A stretch of 64,000 nt of DNA from Sphingomonas sanguinis (GCF_019297835.1 NZ_CP079203.1:593001-657000); one strand, 5' to 3'; shown: positions 29,133 to 41,783, counted from the first letter of the stretch. Notes: generated by a model not told the origin, from the sequence alone. Made by a program: numbers and translations.

Positions 29133-30128
29133 TCAGGCGGCGGCTTCGGCCCGCCGACGTGCGGCATCGCCCGCCATCGCGATGGCGGCGATCATCGCCC
29201 CCGGATGCGCGCTGTCCTGTCCCGCCAGGCCAAAGGCGGTGCCGTGGTCGGGTGAGGTCCGCACGATGGGCAGGCCTAGCGTGATGTTCACGCCCTCGTC
29301 GAAATGCAGCGTCTTGATCGGCACCAGCGCCTGATCGTGATAGCAACAAAGCGCCGCGTCGTAGCGGGCGCGCGCACGCGGATGGAACAGCGTGTCGGCC
29401 GCGAACGGCCCGGTCGCGTCGATGCCTTCCGCGCGAAGCTGCGCGATGGCAGGCTCGATGAAGTCGATTTCCTCGCGGCCGATCGCACCGCTTTCCCCTG
29501 CATGGGGGTTCAGGCCAGCGAAGACGAGCCGAGGCTCGCGAATGCCGAAATTCTTGCAAAGCCCGCGCGCGGTCGCCCGGCCCTTGGCGACGATCAGTTC
29601 GACCGACAAAAGGCTGGACACCGCCGCCAGCGGGACATGGGTGGTGATCGGCACGACCCGCAAGGACGGACCGGCGAGCATCATCACCGCATTCTCTCCC
29701 GCCACACCGCAGCGTTCAGCGACGAATTCGGTCTGGCCGGGATGGGTGAAGCCGATATCGTAGAGCTGCGCCTTGCTGACCGGTCCCGTGACGAGCGCAC
29801 TCGCCGCATCGGAGCGGACCAGTCCGACCGCCAGCTCCAGCGCGTGGAGCGCGCACCGCGCGCCCTCGACATCGGGTTGGCCGGGACGGATTTCGCCCGC
29901 ATCGTCTACGGACAATATCGGCAGCGCCTCGTCGAACGCCGCGACAGCCGCCGCCATGTCCGAAACGCGCACCGTCGGACCGTCCCAGACCCGCGCGATG
30001 GCACGCGAATCGCCCACCGCAAGGAAGGGCGGCAGCCCCGCCTCACGGCGCGCCGCCCAGGCCTTGGCGATGATCTCCGGCCCGATCCCGGCCGGGTCGC
30101 CCATCGAGATCGCAAGCGGCCGGATCAT
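29133..30128 (-). CDS. pdxA: 4-hydroxythreonine-4-phosphate dehydrogenase
   Basis: 331 residues. An NAD-dependent step of pyridoxal phosphate synthesis. [12 protein letters not shown] opens the protein; [44 protein letters not shown] and [21 protein letters not shown] carry the metal-binding histidines and substrate loops. It starts one base after the surA stop. Confidence 0.96.
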   Translation of the reverse strand: MIRPLAISMGDPAGIGPEIIAKAWAARREAGLPPFLAVGDSRAIARVWDGPTVRVSDMAAAVAAFDEALPILSVDDAGEIRPGQPDVEGARCALHALELAVGLVRSDAASALVTGPVSKAQLYDIGFTHPGQTEFVAERCGVAGENAVMMLAGPSLRVVPITTHVPLAAVSSLLSVELIVAKGRATARGLCKNFGIREPRLVFAGLNPHAGESGAIGREEIDFIEPAIAQLRAEGIDATGPFAADTLFHPRARARYDAALCCYHDQALVPIKTLHFDEGVNITLGLPIVRTSPDHGTAFGLAGQDSAHPGAMIAAIAMAGDAARRRAEAAA

Positions 30129-30129
30129 C

Positions 30130-31512
30130 TCAGCGATATTCGATCACCGCGTCACGACGAAGGTCGCGCATCTTCTGGTTGGCGCGCAGATTGACCCGCT
30201 GCTGTTCGACCTGATTCTGGATCTGGTCGTTGGTCGGCAGGTTGCCCGAGCGCGGCTCTTCACGGTCACAGAGGACCAGCGAGCGTACACCCTGTTCCGG
30301 CGAACCGAAGGGCGGGGTCGCCTGACCGATCTGCAGTTTCAGCAGGATTTCCTGCAGCGGTGCAGGAAGCTGGCGGATCGTCACCTGATCGTTGTCGACA
30401 ACCTCGGCCTTCAACGCGGTCGCGACACGCTGCACGTCGCCGCAGCCGCGAATGGTCTGGATTTCCTTGGCGAAGTCGGCCGCACGGGCGCTGGCCTGGG
30501 CCTGGGTGGTGCCCGCCGGGAACTTGACCGTCAGCTGCTTGAGCGACAGGCGCGAATCGCGCGGATCGGCGGTCAGCACCTGACGCTTGTCGGTCAGGTA
30601 CAGGATCGAGAAGCCACCCGGAATCTGGATCGGTCCGGCAACCTGCCCGACCTGCATCTGCCCCACGGCGGCCTGGAGCTCGGGCGGCAGCTGCGCCGCG
30701 CGCACCCAGCCGAGATCGCCGTTCACGGCGCGGGTCGAAGCCTCGGAAAAGCTGCGGGCGAAATATTCGAAAGGCTGCTGGCCCTTCTGGATCTCGCCGA
30801 TGATCTGGCGGGCATTGTTGAACACCTGCTGCCCGGTCGCCTCGTTGGCGGAGAGGAAAATCTCCTTGAGATTATATTCCTCGGTGCCCTTGGCGGCTTC
30901 CAGGCGGGCGCGGATCGCGTTCACTTCCTCGTCGCCGACATTGACGAAGGGCTCGACCCGCTTGCGCAGATAGCGGCTCCAGGCCAGCTCGCCCTCGATC
31001 TGGCGGCGCATCGATTTCTCGGAGGAACCAACCTGCCGCAGGAAGGTGTTCATCTCGGCCGGCGTCTTGCCGAACTGCTTGGAGAAACGGGCATAGGCCT
31101 GGTTGATCTCGTCCGCGGTGACGGTGACCTCGGCGGTCTTGGCTTCCTGGATCTGCAGCGTTTCGTCGATCAGCTGGCGCAGGATCTGCATGCGCAGGCG
31201 ATCGCGGTCCTCGGCCGACAGGTTGGTCACATTGTTCAGCGCCATGGCCAGTGCCATGCGCTGGTCGATGTCGGTCTGGGTCAGCACGGTGTCGTTGACG
31301 ATGGCGGTCGGCTTGCGGACATTGGGGTCCAGCTTGCCGAACAGTTGCAGGTTCGACGGGATGTTCAGCCCGCCCGTGTCCGGCACGGCCTGATCCGGAA
31401 CGGTCTGCGCCAGCGCGCCCGTCGCCAGTGCGACCAGCATCAGCGTTGCGCCCGCGCGGATGCCGCGGCCCTTGGTACGAATGTCGTGCTTCACCGTGTC
31501 TGTGATCCTCAT
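30130..31512 (-). CDS. surA: Periplasmic peptidyl-prolyl isomerase SurA-like chaperone
   Basis: 460 residues. A long basic N-region and hydrophobic core (ATLMLVALATGALAQ) form the signal peptide. The SurA N-domain (PTAIVNDTVLTQTDIDQRMALAM) is followed by one recognisable parvulin domain (GQQPFEYFARSFSEASTRAVNGDLGWV, ending SILYLTDKR), then a weaker second region. E. coli SurA has two parvulin units, so this is a simpler form. It carries outer-membrane proteins, including its neighbour LptD, through the periplasm (family knowledge). Confidence 0.9.
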   Translation of the reverse strand: MRITDTVKHDIRTKGRGIRAGATLMLVALATGALAQTVPDQAVPDTGGLNIPSNLQLFGKLDPNVRKPTAIVNDTVLTQTDIDQRMALAMALNNVTNLSAEDRDRLRMQILRQLIDETLQIQEAKTAEVTVTADEINQAYARFSKQFGKTPAEMNTFLRQVGSSEKSMRRQIEGELAWSRYLRKRVEPFVNVGDEEVNAIRARLEAAKGTEEYNLKEIFLSANEATGQQVFNNARQIIGEIQKGQQPFEYFARSFSEASTRAVNGDLGWVRAAQLPPELQAAVGQMQVGQVAGPIQIPGGFSILYLTDKRQVLTADPRDSRLSLKQLTVKFPAGTTQAQASARAADFAKEIQTIRGCGDVQRVATALKAEVVDNDQVTIRQLPAPLQEILLKLQIGQATPPFGSPEQGVRSLVLCDREEPRSGNLPTNDQIQNQVEQQRVNLRANQKMRDLRRDAVIEYR

Positions 31513-31569
31513 CGCGCCTGATGGGGCGCGTAACCGTCGCGATATGGGTCGACCATGCTGAATACTGGC

Positions 31570-33813
31570 TTAGCGACCGAGATTGGTGAACGCCAGAGTC
31601 AACAGGAAGCTGTTGCCTGCGCGCGCGTCGCCCGTCTGCACATAGTCGCGCCGCCAGGTGAAGCCGAGCCGCAGGCAGTCGTCCTCATATTGCACGCCCA
31701 GCCGGTGCCGAATCGGATCGAAGCCGTTCGACAGCGACAGCGCATCCTCCGACCGGTCGGTCAGGTCGATGACGGTCGATCCGAACGCCGACCAGAAGCG
31801 GGCGAACTGGACCCGACCCGCCAGCCGGACCTCCTCGCGATCCTGCAAATCCTCGATCGAAGTGAAGATGTTACGCTTCAGGCGAAGATAGCCGATCTGC
31901 GCATAGGTGGTGCGCGATCCGACCGTCGCGTCGATCTCGTTCCGGCGCACCGCGAAGCTGTCCTTGTCGAGCCGGAAGCGATGGGTCAGCGAGACGAAGT
32001 CGCGGAAGCGCAGCTCCGTCCGCCCGACAATGTCCGACCAGCGATCCGACAGGCCGGTGCCGGGGTAGAGGATCGTCGGCCGATCGTTCAGGCGGAAGCT
32101 TTGCCCGACAAGCGTGTCGAAGGTGAAGCCCGGCAAGGTCAACGCCCATTGCGCACCATAGGTGATGCGCGTCGAATCCTCGAATCGGTCGTAACCGGGG
32201 AAGCGGTTCAGCGCGAAGAGGTTGGAGTCCTCCAGATCGACCGACCGTGCGTCCTCATTGGGGATCTCGATATTGCGGATTTTGGGGCTGGCGACGATCT
32301 GGACGCGCGGGGTGAAGCGCTGGCTGCCGCCCCAGAGTTCGCCGACGAACGGCCATTTCACGTCGACCGCCAGCGCGCCGATGCCGCGCCCCTGGAACCC
32401 GGCCAACCCCTGATAGACCAGCGGAGTGGTGGCGATGTTGTTGGCGTTATAGGCGTCGGCACGGCCATAGGCGGTGAAGGTCACTTCCTGACCCCAGTTG
32501 GTCAGGCGGCGCAGATCCCAGCGCAGGCTGGCGAATGCGCGCTGCGTGTCTTGCCCGGCGGTGCGGCTGATCGCCAGCGTGTTCAGCTGCATCTCGAACT
32601 TGCCGCCCAGCAGCCCGTCGTCGAACCGGCGGCGATAGTCGAGCTCGGGCAGCGCGATCGGCTGTTGCCCCTGCGGATCGTTGACGCGCAGCGTTTCGAC
32701 ATACCAGCCGGTCAGCGAGAAATAGCTGTCGGCGTCGATATGCTCCAGGCTGGCGGTGGTGCGCAGCCGGTCGTCGCGCGAAATGTCGTAGCGGCGCAGG
32801 AAGGTGCGGTCGGTGGTGATCCGCATCGAGCCGGACAGGCTCCATTCGGGCGACAGCTGATAGCGGCCGACCGCATCCAGATAGCCACGAAACGCCTGGG
32901 TCGTGTCGGTCGGGTTCAGCGTGTTGAGGTCGTCGCTACGGCGGCTGGCGGTGCCATAGCCCGTGATACGGAACGCGCCGAGCGTGTTCAGCTCCTCATA
33001 CTGTGCCTCCATCATCGGCAGCACGGCGGTAAAGACGTGCGGCGTGACGGTCAGGCCCTTGTTGGGGGCGAGACGCCAGTAATAGGGCACGGCCACCTCG
33101 ACCCCGTTCACCCGGTCCAGCCGGATATCGGGCGTCAGGAAGCCGCTGTCGCCGCCTGGACCGACGGGCGCGGACAGGCGCGGCAGCGGGATCGTCGGCA
33201 GCCCGAACAGGTTGAGCTTGGCGCCGGTGAAATAGACGCGCTCGCGGTCCGGGCGATAGGTGACGCGGACGGCGGTGATCTTCCAGGACGGCTCCTTGGG
33301 GCAGCCCTCCGACGTCTCGACCGCGCAGGGCGTATAGGCGGCGCGCTCCAGATTGACCGTGCCGTCCTGCTGGCGCGTACCACGAACGGCGGCGAGGCGG
33401 CCGCCCTGCTCCAGCACCACCAGCATATTGTCGACCACGCCGTCCTTCAGCGAATCGGTCAGCTCGATCTGGTCGCCATAGGCGATGTCGCCCTGTGGGT
33501 TGGTGACGGCGATATTGCCGGTCGCCAGCACCTTGCCCGTCTTGCGGTTCCAGGTGACCTTGTCGGCGCGCAGCCGTTCGCCCTCGCGCAGCATCCGCAC
33601 TTCGCCGGTCGCGGTCACGACATCGGCATTGATGTCATATTCCAGCTGGTCGGCGCTGAAGCGCACCTGATCGGCGTTGGTCGGGGCCGGGCCTTCGCTG
33701 GGCGGCGGCGCCACGGGGCGATCCTGAAGGTCCTGCGCGGCGACGGCGGGACTCGCCATCACAGTCGCGATCCCAAGCGCGAATGGCAGGGCGCTGCCGG
33801 TCAGAAGCGTCAT
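31570..33813 (-). CDS. lptD: LPS-assembly protein LptD
   Basis: 747 residues from the ATG at 33813, chosen because a signal peptide starts there (MTLLTGSALPFALGIATVMASPAVAA); an open frame of 42 more codons upstream lacks such features. The N-terminal OstA/LptA jellyroll (FSADQLEYDINADVVTATGEVRML, GNIAVTNPQGDIAYGDQIELT) is followed by a long beta-barrel rich in alternating strands and ending in an aromatic-poor LAFTNLGR. It inserts LPS in the outer leaflet. First gene of the lptD-surA-pdxA-rsmA operon. Confidence 0.94.
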   Translation of the reverse strand: MTLLTGSALPFALGIATVMASPAVAAQDLQDRPVAPPPSEGPAPTNADQVRFSADQLEYDINADVVTATGEVRMLREGERLRADKVTWNRKTGKVLATGNIAVTNPQGDIAYGDQIELTDSLKDGVVDNMLVVLEQGGRLAAVRGTRQQDGTVNLERAAYTPCAVETSEGCPKEPSWKITAVRVTYRPDRERVYFTGAKLNLFGLPTIPLPRLSAPVGPGGDSGFLTPDIRLDRVNGVEVAVPYYWRLAPNKGLTVTPHVFTAVLPMMEAQYEELNTLGAFRITGYGTASRRSDDLNTLNPTDTTQAFRGYLDAVGRYQLSPEWSLSGSMRITTDRTFLRRYDISRDDRLRTTASLEHIDADSYFSLTGWYVETLRVNDPQGQQPIALPELDYRRRFDDGLLGGKFEMQLNTLAISRTAGQDTQRAFASLRWDLRRLTNWGQEVTFTAYGRADAYNANNIATTPLVYQGLAGFQGRGIGALAVDVKWPFVGELWGGSQRFTPRVQIVASPKIRNIEIPNEDARSVDLEDSNLFALNRFPGYDRFEDSTRITYGAQWALTLPGFTFDTLVGQSFRLNDRPTILYPGTGLSDRWSDIVGRTELRFRDFVSLTHRFRLDKDSFAVRRNEIDATVGSRTTYAQIGYLRLKRNIFTSIEDLQDREEVRLAGRVQFARFWSAFGSTVIDLTDRSEDALSLSNGFDPIRHRLGVQYEDDCLRLGFTWRRDYVQTGDARAGNSFLLTLAFTNLGR

Positions 33814-33994
33814 TCTGCGCACGATGATATCTGGTCCGTCCTTGCCGACACGATGATGAAGCCTCCCCCGGCAGGGCGACGCCTTGAAAGGCCTGCCTAT
33901 CGCATCACCGGCGGCTTGCTGCAATCGCGCGCTTGCCACGACGATCCAAGAGCCTAGATGATAGCAACTGCTACCAGTTCAGCAGAGGGTTTCC

Positions 33995-35461
33995 ATGCAG
34001 ATCGCCTTTACCTCCACCGTCGAAGCCGGTGACGTGCTCGTCCTTCCCTTCATGAAGGATGCCGTCGATACCGGCAGGATCGAAGGGGATGGTGCGGCAG
34101 CGCTCGCCAAGGCGGCGGTCGACGCTGCGCGCTTCAAGGGAGAAGCGGGCACGATCGTCGAGCTGTTTGCCACCGTCGGCGACGCCGCACGCCGCGTGCT
34201 GCTGCTCGGTATCGGCGAAGGCAAGGAAGTCGATTGGCGAAAGGCAGGCGGCGCGTTGACCGCCAAGCTGCTGACCAATGCCTCGTCGGCGTCGGTCGAT
34301 CTGAGCGGCCTGTCGGCCAAGCCTGCGGCCGATGCGGTGGCGAGCTTTGCCGGGGCGGCGGTCCAGCGCGGCTGGCGTCACGACGTATATCGTACCAAGC
34401 TGCCGGAAACCTCGAAGCCGACCTTGACTCGTATCGCGATCGTCGATGCCAGGGCCGATGCGGAAGCCGCCTTTGCGCGCGTCCATGCGGTCAATGGCGG
34501 GCTGGAGTTGACCCGAACGCTCGTATCCGAGCCGCCGAACAAGCTGTACCCGGAAACCTTCGTCGAGCGCGTCCTGAAGGACGTCGAGGGCCTGGGCCTT
34601 GAAGTCACCGTGCTGGACGAGGCGCAGATGCGCGACTTGGGCATGGGTGCGCTGCTAGGCGTCAGCCAGGGTTCGGTGCGTGAAGGGCGCCTGTTGGTCC
34701 TGAAGTGGAACGGGCGCGCGGCCGATGCGGAAACGCTGGCGCTGGTCGGCAAGGGCGTGACCTTCGACACCGGCGGCATCTCGATCAAGCCCGCCGCTGG
34801 CATGGAAGACATGAAGTGGGACATGGGCGGCGCTGGCGCGGTCGCGGGCGCGATGAAGGCGATCGCGGCGCGCAAGGCTAAGGCCAATGTCGTCGGCGTT
34901 ATGGGCCTGGTCGAGAATATGCCCGACGGCAATGCGCAGCGTCCCGGTGACGTCGTCACCTCCATGTCGGGCCAGACGATCGAGGTCATCAACACCGACG
35001 CGGAAGGCCGCCTCGTCCTGTGCGACGCACTGACCTGGGTCCAGAAGACGCATTCGCCCTCGACCATCGTAGACCTCGCCACGCTGACCGGCGCGATGAT
35101 CATCAGCCTGGGCAGCGAGCATGGCGGTCTGTTCGCCAATGACGACACGCTGGCCGAGTCGCTGCTCGCGGCGGGCACCGCGACCGGCGAGAAGCTGTGG
35201 CGCTTCCCGCTGGCCGAGGCGTACGACAAGCTGATCGACAGCCAGATCGCGGACATGAAGAATGTCGGCCCGCGCGGGGCCGGTTCGATCACCGCTGCGC
35301 AGTTCCTGAAGCGCTACATCAACGAGGGCGTGGCCTGGGCGCATCTCGACATTGCGGGCATGGTCTGGTCGGACAAGCCGGGCGTCAACCACGACAAGGG
35401 CGCGACCGGTTACGGCGTGCGTCTGCTCGACCAGTTCGTCGCGGACCGGTTCGAGGCGTAA
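33995..35461 (+). CDS. pepA: Leucyl aminopeptidase (M17)
   Basis: 488 residues. Two-metal cytosolic aminopeptidase. The metal and active site blocks are VGKGVTFDTGGISIKP, MKWDMGGAGAV and the family signature NTDAEGRLVLCDAL. AGAGGG-type ribosome site before ATG. Divergent from lptD across 181 bases; a TAGCA-AC-TGCTA dyad (33962-33973) lies about 20 bases before the start and may be an operator, though with no further evidence. pepA-holC adjacency is common. Confidence 0.96.
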   Translation: MQIAFTSTVEAGDVLVLPFMKDAVDTGRIEGDGAAALAKAAVDAARFKGEAGTIVELFATVGDAARRVLLLGIGEGKEVDWRKAGGALTAKLLTNASSASVDLSGLSAKPAADAVASFAGAAVQRGWRHDVYRTKLPETSKPTLTRIAIVDARADAEAAFARVHAVNGGLELTRTLVSEPPNKLYPETFVERVLKDVEGLGLEVTVLDEAQMRDLGMGALLGVSQGSVREGRLLVLKWNGRAADAETLALVGKGVTFDTGGISIKPAAGMEDMKWDMGGAGAVAGAMKAIAARKAKANVVGVMGLVENMPDGNAQRPGDVVTSMSGQTIEVINTDAEGRLVLCDALTWVQKTHSPSTIVDLATLTGAMIISLGSEHGGLFANDDTLAESLLAAGTATGEKLWRFPLAEAYDKLIDSQIADMKNVGPRGAGSITAAQFLKRYINEGVAWAHLDIAGMVWSDKPGVNHDKGATGYGVRLLDQFVADRFEA

Positions 35462-35480
35462 GTGGGTAAGGAGCGGCGCG

Positions 35481-35921
35481 ATGCAGGTCGATTTCTATCA
35501 TCTGACGATCGCGCCGCTCGACCGGCTGCTGCCCGTCATCGCCGAGCGGGTAATGACGGGAGGCGGACGGTTGCTGATCGTCAGCGGCGACGCCGACCAG
35601 CGCGCCGCGCTGGACCGGCAATTATGGATGATCCCGGCGGACGGCTTCCTGCCCCATGCCCAGGCGGGCGAGGGAGACGATACCGCCCAGCCGGTGCTCA
35701 TCGCAGGTGAGGTTCAGCCGACCAATGGCGCGCGTCATATCGCGCTGGCGGATGGCATCTGGCGTGACAAAGCGCTGAACTTCGACCGAGCCTTTCACTT
35801 CTTCGACGGCGATCGCATCGGCGAGGCGCGTACCGCTTGGCGCGCGCTGGCCGACCATGAGGGCGTCGAGCGGCGTTACTGGAAACAGAATGACCAGGGC
35901 CGCTGGGAGCAGGCGGCTTAG
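35481..35921 (+). CDS. holC: DNA polymerase III chi subunit HolC
   Basis: 146 residues. The chi subunit links the clamp loader to single-strand binding protein. MQVDFYHLT opens the protein; the LWMIPADGFLPHAQAGE segment and the FFDGDRIGEARTAWRAL end are typical. AAGGAG nine bases before the ATG fixes the start. It follows pepA by 19 bases. Confidence 0.9.
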   Translation: MQVDFYHLTIAPLDRLLPVIAERVMTGGGRLLIVSGDADQRAALDRQLWMIPADGFLPHAQAGEGDDTAQPVLIAGEVQPTNGARHIALADGIWRDKALNFDRAFHFFDGDRIGEARTAWRALADHEGVERRYWKQNDQGRWEQAA

Positions 35922-35947
35922 CCCGCTGCCAGTTACCCTGCCCCGTC

Positions 35948-36451
35948 TTACGGTTTAGGCGGTGTCTTGCTGTCGATCTGTGCCGTCGTCACGGTCGCGG
36001 GCGGTCCCTTGGCGATCTGCGCCGCAAGCGCCGTCGCATCGGCGCAATCGCTTTTGCAGAGCGTCTTGATCTTGGCGAGGTTGTCCTTGGCACGCGCCAC
36101 CGCTCCGCGCTGCACCAATGCCTCCCCTTGACCACGCAGCGCGCGGGTGTCGTTGGGGTCGAGCAACAGCGCCTCACGGTACAGGCGGATCGCCTTGCCC
36201 GGCAGGCCGCGCGCGTCCGCCACCTCGCCGAGCAGGATGAACGCGGCCCGGTTGCGCGGATCGACCGCCACCGCCGTCTCCAGCATATCCGTCGCGCCGT
36301 CGAGATTGCCTGCCGCCTTCAACCCCCGCGCCTGTTCAAGCAACTGCATCGAGCGGGCGTCGATCTGGCTGTCCGGGCGCTGGCCGCTGAGCGAGGTGGA
36401 AAGCGAAACCACCGCCAAAGCGGCGGCGGCGGCCAGGGACGACAAACGCAT
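35948..36451 (-). CDS. Exported TPR-repeat protein
   Basis: 167 residues from ATG 36451 with GGAG upstream; the open frame that continues far upstream runs inside rsmB in another frame and is not coding. A signal peptide (MRLSSLAAAAALAVVSLSTSLSG) precedes about three TPR units (around ARGLKAAGNLDGATDMLETAVAVDP, RAAFILLGEVADARGLPGKAIRLY and ALRGQGEALVQRGAVARAKDNL). Two Cys lie in LCKSDCADA. TPRs are protein-binding scaffolds; the partner is unknown. Confidence 0.82.
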   Translation of the reverse strand: MRLSSLAAAAALAVVSLSTSLSGQRPDSQIDARSMQLLEQARGLKAAGNLDGATDMLETAVAVDPRNRAAFILLGEVADARGLPGKAIRLYREALLLDPNDTRALRGQGEALVQRGAVARAKDNLAKIKTLCKSDCADATALAAQIAKGPPATVTTAQIDSKTPPKP

Positions 36452-36483
36452 GAGGAACTCCGGACGTGGCACTGAACCGAATG

Positions 36484-37671
36484 CTAGCATGGCGCCCGGA
36501 GGCAGGCGACAAAAAAGCCGTCCGTGCCATGGGTCGCCGGGTCGAGTCGCTGGCCGAAGCCATGCGGCACACCGATGGCGGGGTCGACCGGCTCGGCCGA
36601 CCAGCCCGAATGGCGTGAGAGGAAGGCAGCCACTTGGTCGGTGCCCTCGGCATCGAGCAGCGAACAGACGATATAGACCAGCCGCCCGCCCGGCTTGACC
36701 AGCCCGGCGCCGATTTCCAGCACCTCGGTCTGCATCATGCCCAGCCGCGCCAACCGTTCCGGCGTCAGGCGCCAGCGCGCTTCGGGATTGCGCCGCCATG
36801 TGCCGGTGCCGGAACAGGGCGCATCGATCAGGACGCCATCCGCCTTGCCCGACCAGTCGGACAGCATCTCGACCTCGCAGCCAGGGTTGAGCAACCGGCT
36901 TTCGATGATCGTCGCCCCGGCCCGCTCGGCGCGAGGCGCAAGCCGTTGCAGCCGCGCCCGATCGATATCGCAGGCGAGCAGCGCGCCCTGATTGTTCATC
37001 GCCGCCGCAAGCTGAAGCGTCTTGCCCCCTGCCCCGGCGCACAGGTCCACGATCCATTCGCCGGGCTTCGCCGCCAGGGCCGCGCCCACCAGCTGGCTGC
37101 CTTCGTCCTGCACTTCGACGAGCCCGGCGCGGTACGGATCGGACTGTTCGATCGGCGTTCCGTTGGGCAGGCGCAGGCCCATCGGCGCGTGCGGCGTGGG
37201 AACCGCGTCTGGCCATTGCTCCAGCACCGCCGCCCGCGTCGTTGCAAGGCTGTTGACCCGAATATCGAGCGGCGCGCGCTCGACCAGGGCCGCCTGTTGG
37301 GTGGCATCCAGCCCGGAGGCCTTCAGCGCCTCGACCAACCAGGACGGAGCGACGCCCGCCGCGGCACGCGGTTCGTCGCTGGTCATCGGCGCGGGGCCAT
37401 GCCCGGTCCCGTCGAAGGTCGCCGCGATCGCCGGATCACGATCCGCCACCGCCAGCATCGCCGCGCGCCCGGAGGACGGCACCGGCCCCGCCTGCCGAAT
37501 GGCGGCATAGACCAGCTCGCGCACCGCGCGCCGGTCCTTGGATCCGGCATAGCGGCGCGTGGCGAAATAGCGGGCGATCAGCGTGTCCGCCGCCGCACCG
37601 CCGCTGGCGGCCGCGGCGACGATCTCGTCGAGCAACTCGATCGCCGCCTGGGTTCTTGCGGCGGGGGTCAT
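36484..37671 (-). CDS. rsmB: 16S rRNA m5C967 methyltransferase RsmB-like (NOP2/Sun)
   Basis: 395 residues. N-terminal NusB-like RNA-binding domain (RTQAAIELLDEIV, SKDRRAVRELVYAAIR) and a Rossmann methyltransferase domain: SAM site DLCAGAGGKTLQLAA, motif IV DAPCSGTGTWRRNPEARWR and catalytic Cys in IVCSLLDAEG. NOP2/Sun family enzymes methylate cytosine C5; the exact base is inferred from the NusB-fusion layout. The 32-base gap to the TPR gene and the 18-base gap from guaB suggest one transcript. Confidence 0.9.
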   Translation of the reverse strand: MTPAARTQAAIELLDEIVAAAASGGAAADTLIARYFATRRYAGSKDRRAVRELVYAAIRQAGPVPSSGRAAMLAVADRDPAIAATFDGTGHGPAPMTSDEPRAAAGVAPSWLVEALKASGLDATQQAALVERAPLDIRVNSLATTRAAVLEQWPDAVPTPHAPMGLRLPNGTPIEQSDPYRAGLVEVQDEGSQLVGAALAAKPGEWIVDLCAGAGGKTLQLAAAMNNQGALLACDIDRARLQRLAPRAERAGATIIESRLLNPGCEVEMLSDWSGKADGVLIDAPCSGTGTWRRNPEARWRLTPERLARLGMMQTEVLEIGAGLVKPGGRLVYIVCSLLDAEGTDQVAAFLSRHSGWSAEPVDPAIGVPHGFGQRLDPATHGTDGFFVACLRAPC

Positions 37672-37689
37672 GCGAAGCGCTCCGTCAGC

Positions 37690-40252
<2,563 letters not shown>

Positions 40253-40256
<4 letters not shown>

Positions 40257-40714
40257 CGATCGGCGAACTCGACCCCGCCGCGCTGTGGCTGGCGGGGGCA
40301 TTGGCGCTCGGGATCGCCGAGCTGCTCGTGCCGGGCGTCTTCCTGATTTTCCTGGCCATTGCGGCGGGTGTGACCGCCGTCACCACTTGGGCAATGCCGG
40401 ACTTGCCGGTCGGGCTGCAGCTCGCCGACTTTGCGGTCTGGAGCGTCGTATGCGTCATGATCGGGCGGCGCTGGTATCGCGACTTTCCCGTCGAGAGCGA
40501 CGCGCCCGTCCTCAACGAACCCGCCCGGCGGCTGCGCGGGCAGATCGTGACCGTTACCACGCCGATCGTGGGTGGTGAGGGTCGCGCCCGGCTGGGCGAT
40601 GGCGAATGGCCGGTGCGTGGACCGGATGCGGTCAGCGGAACCCGCCTGCGCGTTGCGCATGTCGATGGCGGGATGCTTCTCGTCGAACCAATCGAGACGA
40701 ACGCAGCCGTTTAG
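40253..40714 (+). CDS. NfeD-family membrane protein
   Basis: 153 residues from a GTG start coupled to the SPFH gene (GTGA). Two to three membrane helices (around [34 protein letters not shown] and ADFAVWSVVCVMIG) are followed by a small OB-fold domain (LRGQIVTVTTPIVGGEGRARLGDGEWPVRG). This is the short form without the ClpP-like protease domain. NfeD/SPFH pairs organise membrane microdomains (family knowledge). Confidence 0.92.
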
Positions 40715-41511
40715 CCGCGCTGTTGCGCCAACACCTCATAGGCCATGACGGCGGTCGCCACCGCGGCGTTCAGGCTGTCGGCCTTACCCAGCATCGGGAT
40801 CTTAACCAGCGTATCGCACGCCTCGGCATATTCGGGCGGCATCCCCTGCGCCTCATTGCCGGTCAGCAGGAAGGTCGGCGCGGCATAGTGCGCGGAGCGA
40901 TAATCGGTATCGGTGTCGAGGCTCAGCCCCACCAGCTGCCCCGGCCCCTTCCGCAGCCAGTCTAGGAAAGGCTGCCACTCGGTCTTGACGATCGGCACGG
41001 TGAACAGCGCGCCCATGCTGGCGCGAACCGCCTCGACCGAAAAGGGATCGACGCATTCGCCGACTAGGATCAGCCCCCCTGCCCCGACCGCATCGCCGGT
41101 ACGCAGGATGGTCCCCAAATTGCCCGGATCACGTAGACGCTCGGCGACCAGCCAGATGCCGGATGTGCTACGGTCCAGCTCATCGAGCGTGACGCCCAAT
41201 TCCTCGAACACGCCGACGACCGCCTGCGGATTGTCCTTGCCCGACAGTTTCGACAGGATGTCCGGCGTCGTCTCGATCGCCTCGCCCTCCGACGCCTCGA
41301 CCGCCGCGATCAGGTCGCGGACCAGCGGGTGGCCCGCCGACGGCTTGGCGTAGAATAACAGGGTCGGCAGTCGCCCGGTTTCGCGCGCTTCGGTCAGGAT
41401 GCGCAGCCCCTCGGCGAGGAATTGGCGGGATTGCTTGCGATGGCGCTTGTCGCGCAGGTCGCGGGCCCACTTGATCAGCGGGTTGGAATAAGCGGTAATT
41501 TCACGGGGCAT
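40711..41511 (-). CDS. TrmH/SpoU-family RNA 2'-O-methyltransferase
   Basis: 266 residues from ATG 41511, which overlaps the ptsH stop by one base (TGATG). An N-terminal substrate-binding domain (ITAYSNPLIKWARDLRDKRHR, FLAEGLRIL) precedes a SPOUT domain with RDPGNLGTILRTGDAVGAGGLILVG and the knot FLLTGNEAQGMPPE. Methylates a ribose 2'-OH in rRNA or tRNA; the target base is not predictable. It is the tail of the PTS block and overlaps the NfeD gene end by four bases. Confidence 0.9.
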   Translation of the reverse strand: MPREITAYSNPLIKWARDLRDKRHRKQSRQFLAEGLRILTEARETGRLPTLLFYAKPSAGHPLVRDLIAAVEASEGEAIETTPDILSKLSGKDNPQAVVGVFEELGVTLDELDRSTSGIWLVAERLRDPGNLGTILRTGDAVGAGGLILVGECVDPFSVEAVRASMGALFTVPIVKTEWQPFLDWLRKGPGQLVGLSLDTDTDYRSAHYAAPTFLLTGNEAQGMPPEYAEACDTLVKIPMLGKADSLNAAVATAVMAYEVLAQQRG

Positions 41512-41783
41512 CAGTCTTCGCCGAACTTCGCTTCCACCAGCGCGACCAGCGCCTCGACCGTCTCGCCCGCGCCGTCGCCGGCCGCGCTGATTGTGATGGT
41601 GTCGCCCATCGCGGCGCCCAGCATCATCAGGCCCATGATCGAGGTGCCCGTGACCGTGCTGCCGTCCTTGGCGACCCGAACCTCGCAGGGCTGGGTCGAG
41701 GCCAGCGTCACGAACTTGGCGCTGGCGCGCGCGTGGAGGCCACGGCGGTTGGTGATGAGGACGGTGCGCGTCTGCTCCGTCAT
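41511..41783 (-). CDS. ptsH: Phosphocarrier protein HPr
   Basis: 90 residues. Phosphorelay His17 in RRGLHARAS and the regulatory Ser48 in GTSIMGLMML are both present, so it can be phosphorylated by enzyme I at His and by the HPr kinase encoded four genes upstream at Ser. It is coupled to the EIIA gene by a four-base overlap. No enzyme I or membrane EIIC gene is in the window, so it probably works in a regulatory relay rather than sugar transport (inference). Confidence 0.96.
   Translation of the reverse strand: MTEQTRTVLITNRRGLHARASAKFVTLASTQPCEVRVAKDGSTVTGTSIMGLMMLGAAMGDTITISAAGDGAGETVEALVALVEAKFGED

Noticed and set aside
31555..33957. 800-codon open frame on the + strand opposite lptD
   Set aside because: Mirror frame of a confident lptD gene with no recognisable domain, signal peptide or start site.
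36452..37216. N-terminal extension of the TPR protein into rsmB
   Set aside because: An out-of-frame reading of rsmB; the signal peptide and GGAG site support the start at 36451.
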